From: Microbacterium cremeum
GTDB taxonomy: Bacteria > Actinomycetota > Actinomycetes > Actinomycetales > Microbacteriaceae
DNA: 64,000 nucleotides
Assembly: GCF_015277855.1 (NCBI RefSeq)
Contig: NZ_CP063812.1
Coordinates: 2,542,001 to 2,606,000, forward strand
Direction: 5' to 3'
The position numbers were made by a program, and so were the translations under genes. Every line of letters starts with the position of its first letter. Within the stretch, counting starts at the first letter, position 1. Positions 8,982 through 17,910 of this stretch are shown piece by piece. Under the pieces are notes generated by a model that was given only the letters and a program-made list of their open reading frames with translations, made no database searches and was not told the DNA's origin.

Positions 8982-9006
8982 CGGATGCCTCGGCTCGAGG
9001 CATCCG
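8982..9006. terminator. GGATGCC hairpin
   Basis: Arms CGGATGCCTCG (8982-8992) and CGAGGCATCCG (8996-9006) with a three-base loop. It lies upstream of the CNNM operon and at the start of the repeat array, so what it terminates is not clear. There is no T-run. Confidence 0.45.
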
Positions 9007-9019
9007 TTCTCGCCCCGGC

Positions 9020-9290
9020 GGTCTGGGTGTGGCGCCACTTTCCTGTCGTGGCGCCATCCTCCTGACCCGGCCGTCTGGGCGCGGCGCCACTCTCCTGCCG
9101 CGGCGCCAGACCCCTGACCCGCCCCTCGGGTGCGGCGCCAGACTCCTGCCCCGGCCGTCTGGGTCTGGCGCCACTTTCCTGTCGTGGCGCCAGGTTCCTG
9201 CCCCGCCCCTCGGGTATGGCGCCACTTTCCTGTCGTGGCGCATCAGATCTGGTGCGCCCTGACAGGAATGTGGCGCCGGGCCGCGGAGGA
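9020..9290. repeat. GGCGCC-rich palindromic repeat array, left of the AbiEi-like gene
   Basis: Nine GGCGCC sites occur in about 250 bases, joined by short pieces of the form CACTTTCCTGTCGTG or AGACTCCTGCC. The last unit contains the 22-base near-palindrome that reads GGCGCATCAGATCTGG then TGCGCC (9237-9258), flanked by CCTGTC and GACAGG. The same element recurs on the other side of the next gene and at 40.8-41.0 kb in opposite orientation. No coding sequence was found in the gap 8871-9292. Confidence 0.85.
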
Positions 9291-9292
9291 GG

Positions 9293-10303
9293 TCAGCGCC
9301 ACACCAGCCCGGCGGGCGGCCGCGCGAGCCGGGACGGCAGCCCGGCGCCGGACAGGATGTCGTACAGCAGCCTCGGGTCCTTGTGAGCGGGGGTCCGCCA
9401 CCGCGAGAACGCCCTCACCGCGCGCTGCAGTTCGTCGCCGCGATCCTTCTCGGCGACGAGGACCTCCTCGGCGGTACGGCCGTTGCGCAGTGCGGAATCC
9501 AGGTACTTGCCGACGCCGTCGAACTCGGCGGCGTGGTCGAACTCCTCGAAGTAGTAGTCGACGTCCGCGAGCCTTCCGCTCGGCAGCTCGAACCTCTTCT
9601 GCAGCACCGGCGCCGGGAACCCCAGCCGATCGATCAGCACCCGGCCCTCGCTCTCGCGGACCGAATCCGAAAGGTCCGTCGAGAACTCGAGTGCGGCGCG
9701 CACCCTCGCGCTTCGCCGTGGATCGCTGCTGAGTGCGTCTTCGATCTCCGCGAGGGTCGCCAGGGGCCCTTCCTTTCGGCGCGCCCACCGCACCTGGTCG
9801 AGTGCGATGACCCCGGCGGTGAAGGTGCCGATGCGCGCCAGGTCGAGCGCGGTCTGCGCAGGCGTGGTGATGGCGTGGCCGCGCCATTCGACGGTCGCCG
9901 CATCGGCGTACGTCGTCGTCCGGCGGCGGAAGGCGCCCGAAGAGCGCCCGCCACCCGTTCGCGGCACGAGCACGTCGACCATCGCCGGCCACGCGCCGAT
10001 CAGGTCGATCCCCCACACCGCGGCCGCCGCGAAGTGCGACGCCACCACCGGGCTCTGTGCGCGGTCGACGACCTCGACCACCCGCACGTAGTGGCGATCG
10101 ATCGGCTTCAGCGCCCGCCACGCCTCCCCCGGCACGTACGACCCCGGCGCGATGCGAACGTACCGGCCCTCCGCGAGCTCACGCGCGAGCCGGCGGTCGT
10201 TGGTGGGTCGACCGTCGCGGTCCCGCCGCCGGTGGAGGGTGATCGTGGGTTCGGTCCTCGGCTGCACACGACCACGATCTCGCGCGGCCTCTCCGCGACG
10301 CAC
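9293..10303 (-). CDS. AbiEi-like / DUF559-type protein with endonuclease-like C-terminus
   Basis: A 336-residue protein of a family often annotated in actinobacteria as type IV antitoxin AbiEi domain or DUF559 protein. The N-terminal part reads like an AbiEi winged helix (VRIAPGSYVP, then VVASHFAAAAVWG and TTPAQTALDLARIGTF). The C-terminal part has a PD-(D/E)XK-like pattern (ADVDYYFEEFDHAAEFDGVGK) with a later conserved tail, similar to very short patch-repair or DUF559 nucleases. No AbiEii toxin gene is adjacent. The gene is isolated between two arrays of the GGCGCC repeat. Function is unknown; a defence or DNA-processing role is an inference. The start at 10303 is not supported by a clear ribosome site. 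Confidence 0.6.
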   Translation of the reverse strand: MRRGEAARDRGRVQPRTEPTITLHRRRDRDGRPTNDRRLARELAEGRYVRIAPGSYVPGEAWRALKPIDRHYVRVVEVVDRAQSPVVASHFAAAAVWGIDLIGAWPAMVDVLVPRTGGGRSSGAFRRRTTTYADAATVEWRGHAITTPAQTALDLARIGTFTAGVIALDQVRWARRKEGPLATLAEIEDALSSDPRRSARVRAALEFSTDLSDSVRESEGRVLIDRLGFPAPVLQKRFELPSGRLADVDYYFEEFDHAAEFDGVGKYLDSALRNGRTAEEVLVAEKDRGDELQRAVRAFSRWRTPAHKDPRLLYDILSGAGLPSRLARPPAGLVWR

Positions 10304-10429
10304 AACGCAGGCGACATCGGTGGAGAAGTCGTCGCAGCCGCCCGCTGTGGAGGAGCCGCGGCATCCGTCGTTCGCGTGTGCCTGCCGAAAGGCGGCGCCC
10401 GTTTCCCTGTCCAGCGCCCGATCTGCGCC

Positions 10430-10665
10430 GCCGCTCGGGTGTGGCGCCAGTTCCCTGCCCCGGCGCCAGTCCCCTGCCCCGCACCGTGGGGCATGGCGCC
10501 AGATTCCTGCCGTGGCGCATCAGATCTGGTGCGCCCTGACAGGAAAGTGGCGCCGCGCCGCTGGTGGCGCCACGCCTCATGGGTATGGCGCCAGATTCCT
10601 GCCGTGGCGCATCAGATCTGGTGCGCCCTGACAGGAAAGTGGCGCCGCGCCGCTGCCGACGGCGC
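10430..10665. repeat. GGCGCC-rich palindromic repeat array, right of the AbiEi-like gene
   Basis: Two identical 71-base units lie at 10493-10563 and 10585-10655. Each has nested symmetry: GGCGCC outer sites, CCTG and CAGG inner words, and a 22-base near-palindrome at the centre (10514-10535 and 10606-10627). Looser copies precede them from 10430. The gap 10304-10809 holds no gene that I can recognise. Confidence 0.88.
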
Positions 10666-10774
10666 CGCGGGCGCACGCGACGGCCCCGCCGCGGCCGCCC
10701 CGCCACTGCGGGCCCGACGGCGGCACGAGCCGGCGGGACGGCGGCACGCGCCCCGGGCACGAGCCGCGTGACAG

Positions 10775-10805
10775 TGACGGATGCCTCGGCCCGAGGCATC
10801 CGTCA
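10775..10805 (-). terminator. Perfect palindrome after guaB1
   Basis: Arms TGACGGATGCCTCGG and CCGAGGCATCCGTCA, 15 bases each, separated by a single base, lie five bases after the guaB1 stop. No T-run follows. Likely a GC-rich hairpin terminator for guaB1. Confidence 0.6.
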
Positions 10806-10809
10806 CCGG

Positions 10810-12291
10810 CTACCAGCTGACCGGCAGCGCCTTGCCCTCTTCGTAGCCGGCGGCCGACTGCAGGCCGACGCGGGCGCGATCGTGGAACTCGGCGACCGTC
10901 GAGGCGCCGGCGTACGTGAACGACGAGCGCACGCCGGACGTGATCATGTCGAGCAGATCCTCGAGGCCGGGACGCAGCGGGTCGAGGTAGATCCTCGACG
11001 ATGAGATGCCCTCGGCGAACAGCTCCTTGCGGGCGAGCTCGTACGGGTCGAGCCGGCCGAAGCGCTCGTGCACGGCCTTGGTCGACGCCATGCCCCACGA
11101 CTCCTTGTAGGCGCGGCCGGCCTCGTCGACCTGGAGCTCGCCGGGAGCCTCGATCGTGCCGGCGAACCACGAGCCGATCATGACGGATGCCGCGCCCGCC
11201 GCGAGCGCGAGTGCGACGTCGCGGGGGTAGCGCACGCCGCCGTCCGCCCACACGTGGGCGCCCATGATCCGGGCCGCCTCGGCGGCCTCGAGGACGGCGG
11301 AGAACTGCGGGCGGCCCACCGCGGTCATCATGCGCGTCGTGCACATGGCGCCGGGGCCGACGCCGACCTTCAGGATCGTGGCGCCCGCGGCCACCAGATC
11401 GTGCACGCCCTCGGCGGTGACGACGTTGCCCGCGGCGATCGGGATGCCGAGGTCGAGGTCGGCGACCGTGCGCAGCGCGCGCAGCATGCCCTCCTGGTGG
11501 CCGTGCGCGGTGTCGACGACGAGCACGTCGACGCCCGCGGCGGCGAGCGCCTTGGCCTTGGCGGCGACGTCGCCGTTGATGCCGACGGCCGCGGCGACGC
11601 CGAGCCGGCCCGACGCGTCGACGGCCGGGCGGTAGAGCGTCGAGCGCAGCGCGCTGCGTCGCGAGAGGGTTCCGACGAGGTGCCCGTGGTGCAGCACGCA
11701 CACCGTCTCGGCGTCGGCGGCGACGATCACGTCGAACGCGTGGCGTGCGGTCTCGATGTCGTCCGCGTCGACGGATGCCGCACGCCCGCGTGCGAGGTCG
11801 CCCAGACGCGCGTCGGGTAGCGCCGTGCCGAGGCGCGTCGCGGGAACGACTCCGAGGATGCCGTCGGCGTCGATCGTGCCGGGCGTGGGGCGCCCCGGGA
11901 GGGCGTGGGGCGACTCCGCCACCACGATGCCGTGGCCCTCGGTGGGCGGGAGCAGCCGCGCGGCATCGGCGACCGTCGCCTCGGGCGGCAGCACGAGCGG
12001 CGTGTCCCAGATGACCGGCTGGGCCTTGACCCAGCGGATCGCGGCGTCGAGCTCCTGCAGCGGCATGTCCTGGGGCAGCACGCCGAGCCCGCCGCGGCGG
12101 GCGAGCGTGGCCGCCAGTCGCGCGCCGGTGACCGAGTTCATGTTGGCGGAGACGAGCGGGATCGTCGCCGGCGTGCCGTCGCCCGGGGCGAGGTCCACGT
12201 CGAGCCGGCTGGTGATCGCCGAACGGCGGGGGACGAGGAAGACATCCGAGTACGTCAGATCGACGTCGGGCGATGCACCGTAGAACTCCAT
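10810..12291 (-). CDS. guaB1: GuaB1-family IMP dehydrogenase-related protein (GMP reductase type)
   Basis: A TIM-barrel IMPDH/GMPR-family protein of 493 residues with a CBS pair inserted at about residues 95-210. It has the catalytic loop GPGAMCTTRMMTAV with the reactive Cys, the phosphate loop ADGGVRYPRDVALALAAG, and the C-terminal YEEGKALPVSW typical of the actinobacterial GuaB1 clade, which in mycobacteria was shown to be a GMP reductase rather than an IMP dehydrogenase. I chose ATG at 12291 (MEFYGASPDVDL); a TTG at 12300 is in frame but has no ribosome site. A TACCCT element ends about eight bases before the ATG. Its job would be purine salvage from GMP to IMP. Confidence 0.88.
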   Translation of the reverse strand: MEFYGASPDVDLTYSDVFLVPRRSAITSRLDVDLAPGDGTPATIPLVSANMNSVTGARLAATLARRGGLGVLPQDMPLQELDAAIRWVKAQPVIWDTPLVLPPEATVADAARLLPPTEGHGIVVAESPHALPGRPTPGTIDADGILGVVPATRLGTALPDARLGDLARGRAASVDADDIETARHAFDVIVAADAETVCVLHHGHLVGTLSRRSALRSTLYRPAVDASGRLGVAAAVGINGDVAAKAKALAAAGVDVLVVDTAHGHQEGMLRALRTVADLDLGIPIAAGNVVTAEGVHDLVAAGATILKVGVGPGAMCTTRMMTAVGRPQFSAVLEAAEAARIMGAHVWADGGVRYPRDVALALAAGAASVMIGSWFAGTIEAPGELQVDEAGRAYKESWGMASTKAVHERFGRLDPYELARKELFAEGISSSRIYLDPLRPGLEDLLDMITSGVRSSFTYAGASTVAEFHDRARVGLQSAAGYEEGKALPVSW

Positions 12292-12469
12292 GACCTCCAA
12301 GGGTAGTGACAGTTCCTGTACGGGAAATGATGCACGTTCTTTCAGCTCGGCAGGCGGCAGAGGCCGGGACCGGCCGCCCAGACTGAGCTAGGCTTAACCG
12401 ACGCGTGTGCAGGCCTCAGCAGCCCACGCGCTTCCCCAGAACTTCACCGATGAAAGCAGGCGATTCAGC

Positions 12470-15400
12470 GTGTCGAGCCAGGTGACGGGCGTCGGGGTTT
12501 CGAACGAAGGAGAGTTCGGAGCCAACGAGTGGCTCGTCGACGAGCTGTACGAGCAGTTCAAGATCGACCGGAACTCCGTCGACAAGGCGTGGTGGCCCAT
12601 CCTCGAGGCCTACCACCCGGTCGACGGCACCGCAGCAGCCGCGGGGACGGCGGGCTCGGGCTCTCCGGCCGCGCCGGCTCCCGCAGCGCCGGCCCCGGCC
12701 GCCGCCCCGGCCCCGGCGACGGCGTCCGAGCCGCACCCGGTCACCGCGCCGATCCCCGTCATCGGCGCACAGCCGGTCGCACGCACGACGGCACGCCCCG
12801 CGGCGCCGCAGCCGATCCCCGCGCAGGCGCCGAAGTCCGCGCCGTCGCCCGCCGAGTCCGCGGCCGAGGATCGCGTCACCGCCCTCAGGGGCCTGCCGAA
12901 GACGCTCGCCGCCAACATGGACGAGTCGCTCACGGTCCCGACGGCGACGAGCGTCCGCACGGTCCCCGCGAAGCTGATGATCGACAACCGCATCGTCATC
13001 AACAACCACATGTCGCGCACGCGCGGCGGCAAGGTCAGCTTCACGCACCTCATCGGCTGGGCGATCATCCAGGCGCTCAAGGAGTTCCCGAGCCAGAACG
13101 TGTTCTACGCCGAGATCGACGGCAAGCCGTCGGTCGTGGCCCCCGCGCACGTCAACCTCGGCATCGCGATCGACCTGCCCCGCCCCGACGGCACGCGCGC
13201 GCTGCTGGTCCCCAGCATCAAGCGTGCCGACCAGCTCACCTTCGGCGAGTACCTGACCACGTACGAGGACCTCGTCTCGCGCGCCCGCGGCAACAAGCTG
13301 ACCGCGGCGGACTTCCAGGGCACCACGATCTCGCTCACGAACCCGGGCGGCATCGGCACGGTGCACTCCGTGCCGCGCCTCATGAAGGGCCAGGGCTGCA
13401 TCGTCGGCGCCGGCGCACTCGAGTACCCGGCCGAGTTCCAGGGCGCGAGCGAGAAGACGCTGGTCGAGCTGGGCATCGGCAAGACGATCACGCTCACGAG
13501 CACGTACGACCACCGCGTCATCCAGGGCGCCGGCTCGGGCGAGTTTCTCAAGAAGGTGCACGAGCTGCTCATCGGGCAGCGCGACTTCTACGAGGGCATC
13601 TTCGCGGCCCTGCGCATCCCCTACGCGCCGATCCACTGGGCGTCCGACATCAACGTCGACCTCGCCGAGCGCGTCGACAAGACGGCGCGCGTGCAGGAGC
13701 TCATCAACTCCTTCCGCGTGCGCGGCCACCTCATGGCCGACACCGACCCGCTCGAGTACGTCCAGCGCACGCACCCCGACCTCGAGATCGAGAGCCACGG
13801 GCTGACGTTCTGGGACCTCGACCGCGAGTTCGTCACGAACGGCTTCGGCGGCAAGCGTCAGATGAAGCTGCGCGACATCCTCGGCGTCCTGCGCGACTCG
13901 TACTGCCGCACCATCGGCATCGAGTACATGCACATCCAGGATCCGGGGCAGCGTTCCTGGTTCCAGCAGAACGTCGAGGTCAAGTACCAGAAGCCCGGAC
14001 ACGACGAGCAGCTGCGCATCCTCGACAAGCTCAATCAGGCCGAGGCGTTCGAGACGTTCCTGCAGACGAAGTACGTCGGGCAGAAGCGCTTCAGCCTCGA
14101 GGGCGGCGAGTCGCTGATCCCCCTGCTCGACGAGATCCTGCAGGGCGCCGCCGAGGCGGACCTCGACGGCGCGGCGATCGGCATGGCCCACCGCGGCCGG
14201 CTGAACGTGCTGACGAACATCGCGGGCAAGACGTACGGCCAGGTGTTCCGCGAGTTCGAGGGGTCCATCGCGATCGGCTCGAAGAGCGGCTCCGGAGACG
14301 TCAAATACCACCTCGGCACCGAAGGCACCTTCGTCGCCGACGGCGACGGCGGTCAGGAGCTGCCGGTATACCTGGCCGCGAACCCGTCGCACCTCGAGAC
14401 GGTCGACGGCGTGCTCGAAGGCATCGTCCGGGCCAAGCAGGACCGCAAGCCCATCGGCAGCTTCTCGTGGCTGCCCATCCTCGTGCACGGCGACGCGGCC
14501 TTCGCCGGCCAGGGCGTGGTCGTCGAGACGCTGCAGATGTCGCAGCTACGCGGCTACCGCACGGGCGGCACGATCCACGTGGTCGTCAACAACCAGGTCG
14601 GCTTCACCACGACGCCGCAGGACGGCCGCACGTCGGTCTACGCGACCGACGTCGCCAAGACCATCCAGGCGCCCGTGTTCCACGTCAACGGCGATGACCC
14701 CGAAGCGGTCACGCGCGTCGCGCAGCTGGCGTTCGCGTACCGCGAGCGGTTCCACCGCGACGTCGTCATCGACCTGGTGTGCTACCGCCGCCGCGGTCAC
14801 AACGAGGGCGACGACCCGTCGATGACGCAGCCCCTCATGACGAACCTCATCGAGGCCAAGCGCTCGGTGCGTCGCCTGTACACCGAGGCTCTGGTCGGTC
14901 GTGGCGACATCACCGAGGAGGAGTACGAGCAGGCGAAGCAGGACTTCCAGAACCGGCTCGAGATCGCCTTCGCCGAGACCCACGCGGCCGAGACCGGCTC
15001 CTCCCCGGTCGTCGAAGCGGATGCCGCGGAGCTTCCCGTCGCCGGCGAGCCCGAGACGACGGGCGTCTCGCGCGAGATGGTGCACCTCATCGGCGACACC
15101 TTCGTCAACAAGCCCGACGGCTTCACGGTGCACAACAAGCTGCAGCAGCTTCTCGACAAGCGCCTCGACATGAGCCGCAACGGCTCGATCGACTGGGGCT
15201 TCGCGGAGTTGCTCGCATTCGGGTCGCTGCTGCTCGAGAAGACGAACGTCCGCCTCGCCGGGCAGGACTCGCGCCGCGGCACCTTCGTGCAGCGTCATGC
15301 GGTGCTCCACGACCGTGCGAACGGCCAGGAGTGGATCCCGCTCACGAACCTCAGCGAGGACCAGGGCCGGTTCTGGGTGTACGACTCGTTCCTCAGCGAG

Positions 15401-16210
15401 TACGCGGCGATGGCGTTCGAGTACGGGTACTCCGTCGAACGCGCCGACGCGCTCGTGCTGTGGGAGGCCCAGTTCGGCGACTTCGCGAATGGCGCCCAGT
15501 CGGTCGTCGACGAGTTCATCTCGTCGGCCGAGCAGAAGTGGGGCCAGCAGTCGAGCGTCGTGCTGCTCCTCCCCCACGGCTACGAGGGCCAGGGCCCCGA
15601 CCACTCGTCGGCGCGCATCGAGCGGTATCTGCAGATGTGCGCGCAAGACAACATGACCGTGGCGCGCCCGTCGACGCCGGCGTCGTACTTCCACCTGCTG
15701 CGCCGTCAGGCCTACGCGCGCCCGCGCCGCCCCCTCGTCGTCTTCACGCCGAAGGCGATGCTGCGACTGCGCGGTGCCACGAGCAAGGTCGAGGACTTCC
15801 TGACCGGCAAGTTCCAGCCGGTGATCGACGACGACCGGGGCATCGACAAGCCCGCCGTGAAGCGGGTGCTCCTGCACTCGGGCAAGATCCACTGGGATCT
15901 GCGGGCGGAGCTCGACAAGAACCCGAACCCGGCGATCGCCCTCGTGCGTCTCGAGCAGTACTTCCCGGCTCCGGTCGACGAGCTCAACGGCGTCCTCGAG
16001 TCGTACCCGGACGCCGAGCTGGTGTGGGTGCAGGACGAGCCCGAGAACCAGGGCGCCTGGCCGTTCATCGCGCTGGAGCTCTCGCAGCACCTGGGTGGCC
16101 GTGCGATCCGCCGGATCTCGCGCCCGGCTGCGGCCTCGACGGCGACGGGGTCGCCCAAGGTGCACGCGGTCGAGCAGGCCGCGATCATGCAGAAGGCGCT
16201 CACGCTCTAG
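12470..16210 (+). CDS. kgd: Multifunctional 2-oxoglutarate decarboxylase/dehydrogenase (E1 with fused E2 acyltransferase)
   Basis: The 1246-residue protein is the actinobacterial Kgd/OdhA. Residues 1-40 (ANEWLVDELYEQF) form the short N-terminal helix, 45-140 an Ala/Pro-rich linker, about 142-370 the E2 acyltransferase domain (NMDESLTVPTATSVRT, TYDHRVIQGAGS) and about 400 to the end the thiamine-diphosphate E1 domain (AHRGRLNVLTNIAGK, VNGDDPEAVTR, YRRRGHNEGDDPS). It feeds 2-oxoglutarate into succinyl-CoA or succinate semialdehyde in the TCA cycle. I chose GTG at 12470 (SSQVTGVGVSNEGEF) because homologues start there; an in-frame start at 12407 would add 21 residues. A TAGGCT element at 12389-12394 may be its -10 box. 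The gene converges on glpD. Confidence 0.95.
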   Translation: MSSQVTGVGVSNEGEFGANEWLVDELYEQFKIDRNSVDKAWWPILEAYHPVDGTAAAAGTAGSGSPAAPAPAAPAPAAAPAPATASEPHPVTAPIPVIGAQPVARTTARPAAPQPIPAQAPKSAPSPAESAAEDRVTALRGLPKTLAANMDESLTVPTATSVRTVPAKLMIDNRIVINNHMSRTRGGKVSFTHLIGWAIIQALKEFPSQNVFYAEIDGKPSVVAPAHVNLGIAIDLPRPDGTRALLVPSIKRADQLTFGEYLTTYEDLVSRARGNKLTAADFQGTTISLTNPGGIGTVHSVPRLMKGQGCIVGAGALEYPAEFQGASEKTLVELGIGKTITLTSTYDHRVIQGAGSGEFLKKVHELLIGQRDFYEGIFAALRIPYAPIHWASDINVDLAERVDKTARVQELINSFRVRGHLMADTDPLEYVQRTHPDLEIESHGLTFWDLDREFVTNGFGGKRQMKLRDILGVLRDSYCRTIGIEYMHIQDPGQRSWFQQNVEVKYQKPGHDEQLRILDKLNQAEAFETFLQTKYVGQKRFSLEGGESLIPLLDEILQGAAEADLDGAAIGMAHRGRLNVLTNIAGKTYGQVFREFEGSIAIGSKSGSGDVKYHLGTEGTFVADGDGGQELPVYLAANPSHLETVDGVLEGIVRAKQDRKPIGSFSWLPILVHGDAAFAGQGVVVETLQMSQLRGYRTGGTIHVVVNNQVGFTTTPQDGRTSVYATDVAKTIQAPVFHVNGDDPEAVTRVAQLAFAYRERFHRDVVIDLVCYRRRGHNEGDDPSMTQPLMTNLIEAKRSVRRLYTEALVGRGDITEEEYEQAKQDFQNRLEIAFAETHAAETGSSPVVEADAAELPVAGEPETTGVSREMVHLIGDTFVNKPDGFTVHNKLQQLLDKRLDMSRNGSIDWGFAELLAFGSLLLEKTNVRLAGQDSRRGTFVQRHAVLHDRANGQEWIPLTNLSEDQGRFWVYDSFLSEYAAMAFEYGYSVERADALVLWEAQFGDFANGAQSVVDEFISSAEQKWGQQSSVVLLLPHGYEGQGPDHSSARIERYLQMCAQDNMTVARPSTPASYFHLLRRQAYARPRRPLVVFTPKAMLRLRGATSKVEDFLTGKFQPVIDDDRGIDKPAVKRVLLHSGKIHWDLRAELDKNPNPAIALVRLEQYFPAPVDELNGVLESYPDAELVWVQDEPENQGAWPFIALELSQHLGGRAIRRISRPAAASTATGSPKVHAVEQAAIMQKALTL

Positions 16211-16237
16211 CCGAAAGCCCCGTGGTCTCGGGCGACG

Positions 16238-17800
16238 TCAGAGCTCGAGAGGAACGATCCCTGCGCGCTCGAACGCGGCGGCCGCGGCATCCGTCGACGC
16301 GTCGCGGTCGGTTGCCACCAGGCCCAGGCGCGTGCGCCGGTCGAGCAGGTCGTCGACGGTCAGGGCGCCTTCCACGGCGACGCCCCAGTGCAGTTCGTGC
16401 GCGGTGACGCCGCAGGCCCCGCCCGGGCCGTCGGGCAGCGCCGCGAGGAAGGGCGCCTCGGCGCCGTAGCGCCGGAGGAGGCGGGGCGGCGCGACGAGCT
16501 CGCCGAGCCGGGCCCGCGGCCAGGCGCCGACGAGGGGCAGCGTGCGCGTCGGCGAGGGCCGTGACGGCAGTCCGGGGTCGCGCCGGATCACGGCGTCGAC
16601 GGCATCCTCCGCCATGCGACGGTACGTCGTGAGCTTGCCGCCCACGACGCTGAGCAGCCCCGACGCGGACTCGATGATCGTGTGGCGACGCGAGAGGTCG
16701 CTCGTGTCGTCGCCGTCCGACGCCCCCGCGAGCAGAGGCCGGAGGCCCGCGAAGGTGGCGAGCACGTCGCTGCGCTGGAGCGGCCGCGCGAGCACGGTGT
16801 TCACGACGTCGAGCAGCGTGTCGATCTCGCTGTCGGTGGCCTCTGCGACGTCGGGCAGCGGTCCGTCCGCGGGGACGTCGGTGAGACCGATGTACGTGCG
16901 GCCGTGGACGGCGGGGAGCGTGAAGACGAACCGGCTCGACGACCCCGGCACCGGCACGGTGAGCGACGCGTCGGAGCCGCCGAGCAGCTCGGTCGACACG
17001 ACGAGGTGCGTGCCGCGGCTCGGCCGGAGTCGAACGTCGGGGTCGAGTGCGCCGGCCCAGACACCCGCGGCGCTCACGACCGCCCGCGCCTGCACGGTGA
17101 CGGTCGCACCCGAGACGCGGTCGCGCAGCACGGCGCCGGCACCGTCCGCCGAGAGCGCCTCGACGCGGGTGAGAACGGATGCCCCGTACCCGGCCGCGGT
17201 GCGGGCGACCGCGGTCACGAGCCGGGCGTCGTCGATGAGCTGCCCGTCCCATCCGCGCACACCGCCGCGCAGGGCGTCCGCCCGCACGGCGGGCACGAGG
17301 CGCAGGGTCTCTCCGGGGCCGATCGGTCCGGGCGTGCGCAGCACAGCGCCCGGCGTGCCGACGAATCGGCGCAGGCCGTCGCCGAGCCCGTATCCCGCGC
17401 CGACGAGAGCTCCGCGGCCGGCTGCGCCGGGGGCGTACAGCGGGACGACCTGGGCGAGCGCACGCGTCAGGTGCGGCGCGGTGCGCGTCAGCAGGATGTG
17501 GCGCTCGGCGGCGCTCTCGTGCGCGATACCGATCTGGCCCGAGGCCAGATAGCGCAGGCCGCCGTGGACGAGCTTGGACGAGAACCGGCTGGTGCCGTGC
17601 GCGAGGTCGTGCTTCTCCACGAGGACGGTGCGCAGACCGCGGCTCGCGGCGTCCAGGGCCACCCCGACGCCGGTGATGCCACCGCCGATCACGAGCACGT
17701 CGATCTCGCCGGCGTCGGCGAGCGCGTCGAGCTCGCGCGCGCGGCGCCGAGCCGAGAGCGCGGAGGGATGCGGCGTCCGGCCGATGACCTGCACCCTCAC
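16238..17800 (-). CDS. glpD: FAD-dependent glycerol-3-phosphate dehydrogenase
   Basis: The 520-residue membrane-associated flavoprotein oxidises glycerol-3-phosphate to dihydroxyacetone phosphate and passes electrons to the quinone pool. It begins with a dinucleotide fold (VLVIGGGITGVGVALDA) and the GlpD signature FSSKLVHGGLRYLASG, then RLGLVATDRDASTD near the end. Start is placed at GTG 17800 (next option GTG 17794); the in-frame stretch before it is low-complexity and unlikely to be translated. It is divergent from the AGPS-like gene with 110 bases between them, and the two may share control, as both handle glycerol-phosphate-type substrates. Confidence 0.9.
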   Translation of the reverse strand: MRVQVIGRTPHPSALSARRRARELDALADAGEIDVLVIGGGITGVGVALDAASRGLRTVLVEKHDLAHGTSRFSSKLVHGGLRYLASGQIGIAHESAAERHILLTRTAPHLTRALAQVVPLYAPGAAGRGALVGAGYGLGDGLRRFVGTPGAVLRTPGPIGPGETLRLVPAVRADALRGGVRGWDGQLIDDARLVTAVARTAAGYGASVLTRVEALSADGAGAVLRDRVSGATVTVQARAVVSAAGVWAGALDPDVRLRPSRGTHLVVSTELLGGSDASLTVPVPGSSSRFVFTLPAVHGRTYIGLTDVPADGPLPDVAEATDSEIDTLLDVVNTVLARPLQRSDVLATFAGLRPLLAGASDGDDTSDLSRRHTIIESASGLLSVVGGKLTTYRRMAEDAVDAVIRRDPGLPSRPSPTRTLPLVGAWPRARLGELVAPPRLLRRYGAEAPFLAALPDGPGGACGVTAHELHWGVAVEGALTVDDLLDRRTRLGLVATDRDASTDAAAAAFERAGIVPLEL

Positions 17801-17898
17801 ATGATGCCGCACCGCCCGCCTCCACCCCGTCTGCACAGCGGGCCCGTTGCCACCGCCGTCGACCCCGGGCTCGGAACGCAGGGGACGCGGAGCGATGG

Positions 17899-17904
17899 GA
17901 TACT
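17899..17904 (+). promoter_or_regulatory. -10 element GATACT, leaderless start
   Basis: GATACT followed by six bases and the ATG at 17911. The spacing would place the transcription start at or next to the start codon. Confidence 0.5.
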
Positions 17905-17910
17905 GGCGCG

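Noticed and set aside
12416..14488. 690-codon open frame antisense to kgd
   Set aside because: Shadow of a GC-rich gene; no domain and low-complexity composition.
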